Source: Gautieria morchelliformis (Eukaryota > Basidiomycota > Agaricomycetes > Gomphales > Gomphaceae). Taken from it: a stretch of 64,000 nucleotides of DNA. This document shows, piece after piece, positions 57,337 to 64,000 of this stretch. Positions within the stretch are counted from its first letter, which is position 1; each line of letters opens with the position of its first letter. Position numbers and translations under genes: made by a program. The notes below the pieces were generated by a model, which saw nothing but the letters and a program-made list of their open reading frames with translations, did no database searches and was not told the DNA's origin. The stretch spans positions 1 to 64,000 of the forward strand of contig WHVA01000558.1 in assembly GCA_015179125.1 (NCBI GenBank). Direction: 5' to 3'.

Positions 57337-59770
57337 ATGGGCCCCGGAGGCACTTCACAGAAGCTTTTGGGTGTTGAGAAGCTTGCTACAGATGGAAGTA
57401 ATTGGCCATTGTGGCAAGCCAATCTCATCAGCTATTTCGAGTCCAAAAATCTACTCAAGCATGTAGAAGGGAGAGTCACTCGACCTCCTGATCCTCCAGT
57501 CATGCCCCCAGGCCATATTCTTACAGAAGCCGAGGAAACTCAGATGGATAAGGCTGAGGAGAAGCTGGAGAGATATCTTGCTAGAGAAGGACAAGCCAAG
57601 ACCCAAATCATCATCTCAGTGTCAGAGTCACTAGCTCTGATGCTACAGAAACAAAAGACAGCAAAAGAGACTTGGGATGCACTGGTCAATGAAATGACCA
57701 AAAAGCCCAAGATGGTCCTCACCAGCCTGCAGAGACAACTCCGCAGTATGAGATGTCCTGAGGATGGAGACTTGAGAGACCATTTGGACAAGGCCCAAGA
57801 CCTATATGCTCGTCTTAATGAGATGGGAGCCAGAGTTTCTGAAGAAGAATTCATGGACATAATCCTTGTGTCACTTCCACCATCCTATAAGGCTGTCATG
57901 AATGCCCTCACCACTTCGCTTGAAGAATGCGGGAGGCCCTTAGTCCCTGATGACATTATTAGGGTACTAAAGGCTCAATATGACAGGAAGAAAACACTCC
58001 CGCAAGAAGAGCAAGTGTTTATTGGTTCATCTACAAAGAAGGACCAGAAGGGGCAGAAGACACATACATGCAGTGACTGCAAAAAGCCTGGACACACTAT
58101 CGAAAATTGCTGGGCTAAAGGAGGTGGCAAAGAAGGTCAAGGACCACACCAGAAGAAAAAAGCCAAAGGCAAAAAGAAGAAGGGTAAAGCAAAAGCGAAT
58201 GTTGCTGAAGAAGAGACCTCTTCTGAGGAAAGTGATGATGGGCATCTTGCCTTCACCAATTTTGACGAGTGCTCTAATTTTAATCCGAGCACATCCTCAG
58301 GAGTTATAGTGATACTCAACACTGGAACAACATCACATATGACTCCTCATAAAAATTTATTGAGGAACTACTGTCAATTCTCACAGCCAAGGACTATCCG
58401 AGCAGCCAACAAAGGCACTTTTGATGCCTTCGGCTCAGGACTGCTCATATTATCCAATAAGGTTGGAGATAAAACAGTAGAAGTAACATTGCAAGATACG
58501 TACTATGCACCAAAAATTGCTGCTACCCTAGTCTCGATCGGTCATTGTGATGATGCTGGCTACGATATTCGACTTGGTGGCCAGAAATGCACAATATCTA
58601 ACGCTGCTGGAAAGATGTTGATGCAAGCACCGAAGGTCAATGGCTTATATCGACTAGACCTCCAGTCACCACCAAGTGCTCAAGCCCACATGTGTATGTC
58701 TGCCATGGAAATTCATCAAAAAATGGGGCACATCTCACAGAAGTCCCTACAACATCTACTAAATTGTGGCATGATATTGGGCATTGAACTGAGCTCCACA
58801 GGCGATAGAATTGTCTGTGATGTGTGCATTCAAGCCAAGATTGCACGCAAACCTCTTCCTCAAGAACCCAGAGAACAAACATCAAAATTCGGTGACAGAA
58901 TTTATTCTGATGTCTGGGGGCCTGCAAGGCACCTCACAATCGATAAAAAGTCTCTTTTATTGATGATTACTCAAGGGAATCAGTGATCTATCTCATGGCA
59001 AACAAATCGGAAGCATTCTCAAAATACAAGCTCTACGAGGCTTTAATGCTTCGACAGAGAAATGTGCATATCAAAGAACTTGTTTCTGATCGAGGGGGCA
59101 AATATACGAGCTCTGAATTTGAACAGCACCTGGCCAAACAAGGCATGAAGCATCGGTTGACGGTACATGACACACCAGAGTCTAATGGTATTGCTGAACG
59201 TCTGAACCGAACTCTCACTGAGAGAACTCGTGCCATGCCATTGGAATCAGGCCTTCCTAAGATATTATGGGGCTATGCAATACAGCATGCCAATTATCTT
59301 AGGAACAGGACGCATACAAGAGCTCTACCAGATAAAACGCCTTACGAAATGATTCACCATGAGAAACTGAATCTCAAAGACATTCACATGTGGGGAATTG
59401 AAGTCTACGTTAAGGTCCACCAGGGAGATAAATTGGCAGCTCGTTCCAAAAGATCTTGGTGGATAGGAATTTCTGCGCAGAGCCATGGTCATTATGTTTA
59501 TTAGCCTGACTCTCACAAAGTTTCTGTCGAGCGGAACATTGTGTTTGATTCAGAGATGAAGAAGGGAAAAGTCCCAATCATTTCTATTGAGGAATCCAAG
59601 CTACCTACGTCTAGAGAGGAGAAGAAGGCCAATCCGCCATCAGCGCCTGTGCCCGGTCGCTTAGTCAGCAAAGAGGCAAAGATCGAAGAAATTGATGAAA
59701 GCGTACCAGAGGAACATCTTGAAGAGCTGCAACCTGGGGAGAACGGTATCTCCAATGTCCCATTGAAGCA
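57337..59770 (+). pseudogene. Copia-2 retrotransposon, truncated after integrase
   Basis: The frame from MGPGGTSQKLLG (57337) encodes a UBN2-type gag (KLATDGSNWPLWQANLISYF), a CCHC knuckle (CSDCKKPGHTIENC), a Lys-rich linker, a retropepsin (ILNTGTTSHMTP), the pre-integrase finger (HQKMGHIS...CDVCIQAK) and the integrase start (YSDVWGPA). A 1-nt frameshift near 58950 then moves the reading to ESVIYLMANKSEAF, LVSDRGGKYTSSEF and PESNGIAERLNRTL, followed by a TAG at about 59502 (GHYVY then PDSHKV, where Trp is usual). The protease Asp is Asn. Reading ends near 59770 before any reverse transcriptase, so the 3' half is missing. Confidence 0.9.
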
Positions 59771-59839
59771 ATGCATTAATACCCTTCTGCCTTATATAGG
59801 ACCACTATTCAGAGCGACCTTCGAGCTTCAAATATACCT

Positions 59840-59940
59840 AGTGATGGGCATGGCCTGGCTTGGCCTGAAAGCCGTGGCTTTGGCCTGGTTAGCGCTGGCT
59901 TTGGCCCGCAAAATCCTGAGCCAGGCCGTGGGCACTTGGC
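59840..59940. repeat. Short G/C-rich GGCCTGG-type repeat
   Basis: About 100 bp carry repeated TGGCCTGG, GGCTTTGGCC and related words just before the Gypsy-2 LTR. It is a small degenerate simple repeat at the junction between Copia-2 and the LTR. Confidence 0.5.
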
Positions 59941-60360
59941 TGTAAGGGCAACCCTGGCTAGTCGTGGAGATCACACTACCACACAACTGACAAGGGGAAA
60001 TCCAAAGAGAAAAGTCTAAGGACCCCCAATGTCAGCGAGCCCGTATTATACTACGCTGCGCAGCCAGGGACAACACTTGGCACCCGCCATCAACCCTGCA
60101 TCCCCCTGACCCTTGATCGACCCTTGATGCCACCTATTATGCGAGTCGCTTGATTTCCGACACTGTTCCGGGGTGGAAGTCGGAAATTGGAGTGGAACTG
60201 GCAAGGCGAACGGAACTGGTGGAAGTTCTCCCAGAAGCGGAATCATTCCCGAAAGCGGAGGCGGAGATGGAATCGGAACCGGAAGCGGAGTCGGAAATGG
60301 AGTCGGAACTGGGTGTGGTGTCGGAACTGGAAATGGAAAACAGGGTGTCCCCTGACATCA
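59941..60360 (-). repeat. 3' LTR of Gypsy-2 (family C)
   Basis: On the minus strand it starts TGATGTCAGGGGACACC directly after the polypurine tract and ends GGGTTGCCCTTACA, 420 bp. It includes a block of repeated TTCCG/CGGAAT words (60165-60330), a TATA-like TAGTATAATACGGG and the CTTTGGATTTCCCC U5 block also seen at 15990, 49545 and 50440. The 5' LTR lies beyond the right window edge. Confidence 0.85.
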
Positions 60361-63300
60361 CCCCCCCTCTAGCGTGCTGCATCCTCGAAGCACGGGACAC
60401 GAGGGATTGAAATGCCAGCGAGCGGATTCGGCGAGGGGCACCAGGATGCGTCCTATAGAACTCACGGAGTTTGTCTGGAGCGGAAACATCTTGCTCCGGG
60501 ACCCACGAATTCTCCTCATACCCATACCCTTCCCATTTCATGAGGAATTGGAGTCGTCCTCGCACAAACCGGCTGTCCAGGATCCGTTCCACCACATAGT
60601 GCTCTTCCCCATCTACAATTTCTGGCGGAGGTGGCGGATGAGCCTTCCGACGTGGAATTGGGTCCTCAAGCATAGGGAGTAACTTCACCACGTTGAAGAC
60701 GGGGTGGAGGCGGGACATGGACATCGGAAGTCGGAGGCGGTATGCATTCCGTCCAACCCTCCGCGTCACTGTGAAGGGCCCAAGGTAGCGGTGGGCAAGC
60801 TTCTGCGAAGGGCGTGTGGTGCGGATGTCACTTGCATCTAGGTACACCTTGTCTCCAACTTGGTACTCTGGGGCAGGAACCCGGCGTCGGTTGTAGTACC
60901 TTGCCATGTCATCCTTGGCCTTCGCAAGGGCCGACTTGGCTTCCGAAAGGGTGGAGTCCATGCGGTCTCGGAACTCATTGACCGTCTCGAGTCAGGAGTC
61001 AGCCTGGCGTGGTTCGAAGCCCATCCGCGGGTGTCGTCCGGAGTCAAGCATGAAGGGAGTCTGTTGCGTGGCAGAATGGACATGGTTGTTGTATTGGAAT
61101 TCCGCCAGCGGAAGTAACTCATCCCAGTCATCCTGCCTCTCATTGACAAAGAGGCGGAGATATTGCTCCAACTCCTGATTGACCCGTTCCGTCTGTCTGT
61201 CACCCTGCGGATGGTACGCTGTGGTGGTAGCCAGCTTTATGCCGAGCAGGCGGTAGAGCTCCCGAGTCAGTTCCGCGACAAACTGCGGACCCCGGTCGGA
61301 AACGACTTGCTTCGGGAGCCCATGTAACTTCCAGACATGTGCAAGGAACAGGCGGGCCGCTCTGAGGGCTGTGATCGTCGTGTGCGTCGGAATGAAGTGG
61401 GACACCTTGCTTACCGAATCCACGACGTTCATGATCGCGTCGTAGCCATGAGACTCTGGGAGTTCAACGATGAAGTCGACACTGATGGTGTCCCAGCGGG
61501 ATTCGGGAATCGGGAGCGGAACAAGTTCTCCGACGGGCGGACGTCGTTGCGCTTTGGTTCGGAGACAAAGGTCACACGTCTTCACGTACTGTCCGATGTA
61601 GCGGGACATCTGAGGCCACCAGTAATTCCGAGCCACTAACTCCAGCGTCTTCCACCTCCCAGCATGCCCAGCGACCCGTGTGTCATGGTGCTGGGACACG
61701 ATGCGACGGCGGAGGTCTGCCCCACCCGGAACATAGACCTTGCCTCTGAAGTGGAGCAGTCCATCACGTTCCGACCATTCCGCTGCCCGTACAGACCGTG
61801 AGTGCCCTTTCCGGAGTTCCTCCACTGCCTTCACCACCGACTCCTCCTTCTCTCCATTCCGGTACTGCCTCTGGATATCCCGGAGCATTTCCGCTTCCGC
61901 CCCAACTGCAGTTACTCCTTCTAGGGCACGGATTGCAAAGAGACTTGGGCGGAGCAGTGTCATATCCGCGTTGTCTCCACTTCTGCTTCCGTGATCCGCG
62001 CGGCGGGATAGGGCATCGGGCTTGCCCATGGTGCGGCCGGGGCGGTGGTGGAGCATGAAGTCAAACCGGGACAGGTGTAGGGACCACCGTGCTTGTCGTC
62101 GGTTCAGCTTCTTAGACGTGCGGAAATACTCGAGGTTCTTGTGGTCTGTCCAGATCTCAAAAGGGCATAGAGCACCCTCGAGGAAGTGTCGCCACTCCTC
62201 CAGCGCTCGGATGATTGCCAGCATCTCCTTGTCATGGATCTCATAGTTCCGCTCGACCGGACTAAGGCTCTTAGAGAAGAAGGCAATCGGATGCCACCCC
62301 CCACCATCTCCCGATGACTCCTGTGACAAGACCGCTCCGGTAGCTGCGTCGGAAGAATCCGCCTCGACTCGATAAGGGCGAGAGTCGTCGGGAAAGATCA
62401 GGACCGGGGCGGAAGTGATCAGCTCCTTGAGTTTGTCAAAGGAAGTCTGTTCCGGCTCTCCCCACCGCCATCCAACCTCCTTCTTGGTGAGGTCGAAGAG
62501 GGCATGGGCGTGGCAGGAGAAGTCCTTGATGAACCGCCGGTAGAAATTGACAAACCCAATGAAGGACTGGACCTCCTTCTTGTTTCGCGGCACGGGCCAA
62601 TCCGATACACCGGAAACTTTGACTGGGTCCATTTCCACCTTTCCTTCCAACACAATCACCCCAAGATACTCTATCCGCGTCCGCTCAAATTCGCACTTTT
62701 CCGGCTTGAGACACAGGTTGTACTCCTGGAGCCGTTCCAGCACTCTCCGCACGACTTCCCGATGTTCGGACATTGTTTTCGTGAAAATGAGGATGTCATC
62801 GAGGTAGACGCAGACAACCCCTTCTGCTATCATGTCACGGAAAATGTCATTCATCATCGTCTGGAATGTGGCGGGACTGTTGGTGAGGCCAAAGAACATG
62901 ACCTGTGGCTCAAAGAGTCCTCGATTGGCGCGGAATGCGGCCTTCCACTCGTCTCCCTCCCGGATCCGGACATTGTTGAAGCCCCAGCGGACATCCAGCT
63001 TAGTGAAGTACCTCGCCCTGCGGAGTTGTGTGATCAGTTCGGAAATGAGTGGAATGGGGTACCGGTTCTTGATCGTGATCGCATTCAAGGCCCGGTAGTC
63101 CTGCACAAGTCTGAGCGAGCCATCCTTCTTCTTGATGAAGAACACCGGAGATGCCATGGGTGACTTGGAGGGGCGGATCCTCCCTGTACGGAGGTTTTCC
63201 GCAAGGAATGCATCGAGCTCTACCTGCTCCTTGGGTGACAGCGGGTAGACCTTGCAGTTGGTGGGCTTTGACCCAGGCTCCAACTCGATGGCGTGGTCCC

Positions 63301-63999
63301 ACAGCTTCCGTGGAGGCAGGGTATCAAACGACTCCTTGGAAAAGACGTCCTCGAACTCTCGCAGGTACTCCGGAATTTCCGCCTCTACTCTATCATGCCT
63401 CTTGGAGGCTTCAGCAAGGTGTTGCGAAATATTTCCGGTGGCGCGGATGTGTTCCGTTTCCGGCGGAAGGTTTACGTACAGCAAGCGCTCCCCTTCCGCC
63501 AGAATGTCTTCCGTGCCGAGTCGGATGACGTCGGAATCGGAATCGGAAGTGGGATCCGGTTCAAATTCCGCTTCCGAGTCTTCTTCTGCAAGCAGTGGAT
63601 GGGGGCCAGAACGACATGTCTGTATGAGTCGTTCGGTCTTCCGCTGCTCCTGGCGCTCCTTCCGCACTTCCGACCTGCACATGTGACACTTGGCTGGACA
63701 TCGACTCATCAGTACCTTCCGAGTCTGCCAATTGATCTCCGGGTTGTGCTCCTGAAGCCAGGTAAACCCGAGGATGATGTCCTGCTTCCCCAGGCTGGTG
63801 ACTGCAAAGGAAGTGCGTTCTGAGTGTCCATCGTAGCGGAGAATTGTGTCTACTATCTCCGTGATGGACCCTGCCTCATTGGGGCTTCCATCCACATTGA
63901 ACACCGGGATTGCACGTTGCAACTTCCGCGTGGTCAGTCCGGTTCCGTTCCACATAGTCCCGGTCCATAAACTGACCAGTGGCCCCGCAATCGACAAGG
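60137..63999 (-). pseudogene. Gypsy-2 chromovirus pol, nearly intact, partial
   Basis: A single minus-strand frame carries: protease (VDCGATGQF at the window edge, then SLGKQDIILGFTWLQEHNPEI), reverse transcriptase (KSPMASPVFFIKKKDGSLRLV, VCVYLDDILIF), RNase H (YRVEADSSDAATGAVLS), an integrase HHCC finger (HDTRVAGHAG...CDLCLRTK), catalytic core (ISVDFIVELPESHG, VSDRGPQFV, HPQGDRQTERVNQ), GPY/F (RYLGPFTV) and a chromodomain (YVVERILDSRFVRGRLQFLMKWEGYG). Two lesions are visible: a one-base insertion near 63940-63947 in the protease, and a TGA at 60990-60992 just after the integrase core. The frame crosses the polypurine tract and runs some 220 bp into the LTR, ending at 60137. Gag lies outside the window. 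Confidence 0.93.
60361..60371 (-). other. Polypurine tract of Gypsy-2
   Basis: The minus-strand AGAGGGGGGG sits directly 5' of the LTR start. It is the primer site for plus-strand DNA synthesis. The same tract precedes the LTR at 14442. Confidence 0.85.
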
Positions 64000-64000
64000 G

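Overview
The window looks like nuclear DNA of a mushroom-forming basidiomycete (Agaricomycetes). The evidence is dense GT-AG introns of about 45-80 bp, a basidiomycete-type DUF6698-like gene, chromodomain Gypsy and Copia retrotransposons, and low-copy eukaryotic genes such as the cleavage/polyadenylation factor PFS2, a Rab11/Ypt3 GTPase, an Ariadne-type RBR ubiquitin ligase and a mitochondrial GGQ hydrolase. All gene models below were spliced by eye from the sequence. Where a coding total is given, the exons sum to a multiple of three.

Layout. Positions 1-16.1 kb are a graveyard of mobile DNA: an integrase-like relic, a lineage-specific acidic gene, a decayed minus-strand Copia element split by a solo LTR, a second solo LTR of the same family, a Gypsy gag relic, a chromovirus LTR and a tRNA-derived SINE sitting inside that LTR. 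Positions 16.1-19.6 kb are gene-poor and hold three tandem copies of a roughly 90-100 bp unit.

Positions 19.6-48.6 kb are an almost transposon-free gene island. In order it holds a PP1-targeting CBM21 protein (+), a DUF6698-like protein (-), PFS2 (-), an RBR E3 ligase (-), a Ypt3/Rab11 GTPase (-), a Na+/K+-ATPase-like P-type pump (+), a secreted polysaccharide-lyase-14-like protein (-), a Cys-rich receptor-like membrane protein (+), a mitochondrial ICT1-like hydrolase (+), a small membrane protein (-) and an F-box protein (+). The genes are mostly independent single-copy functions; no metabolic cluster is evident.

Positions 48.6-64 kb are again nested mobile DNA: a fold-back repeat, chromovirus LTR pieces, a truncated LTR abutting an 862-bp near-perfect palindrome, a decayed Gypsy (Gypsy-1) split by a solo LTR that carries an array of TGAGTCA heptamers, a truncated Copia (Copia-2) and the 3' part of a nearly intact chromovirus (Gypsy-2) that runs off the right edge.

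Across the elements, premature stops are often CGA to TGA. Both Copia proteases have lost their catalytic Asp by a G-to-A change in a CpG context. This points to decay by cytosine deamination. Three solo LTRs show perfect 5-bp target-site duplications, giving a clear relative order of insertions.
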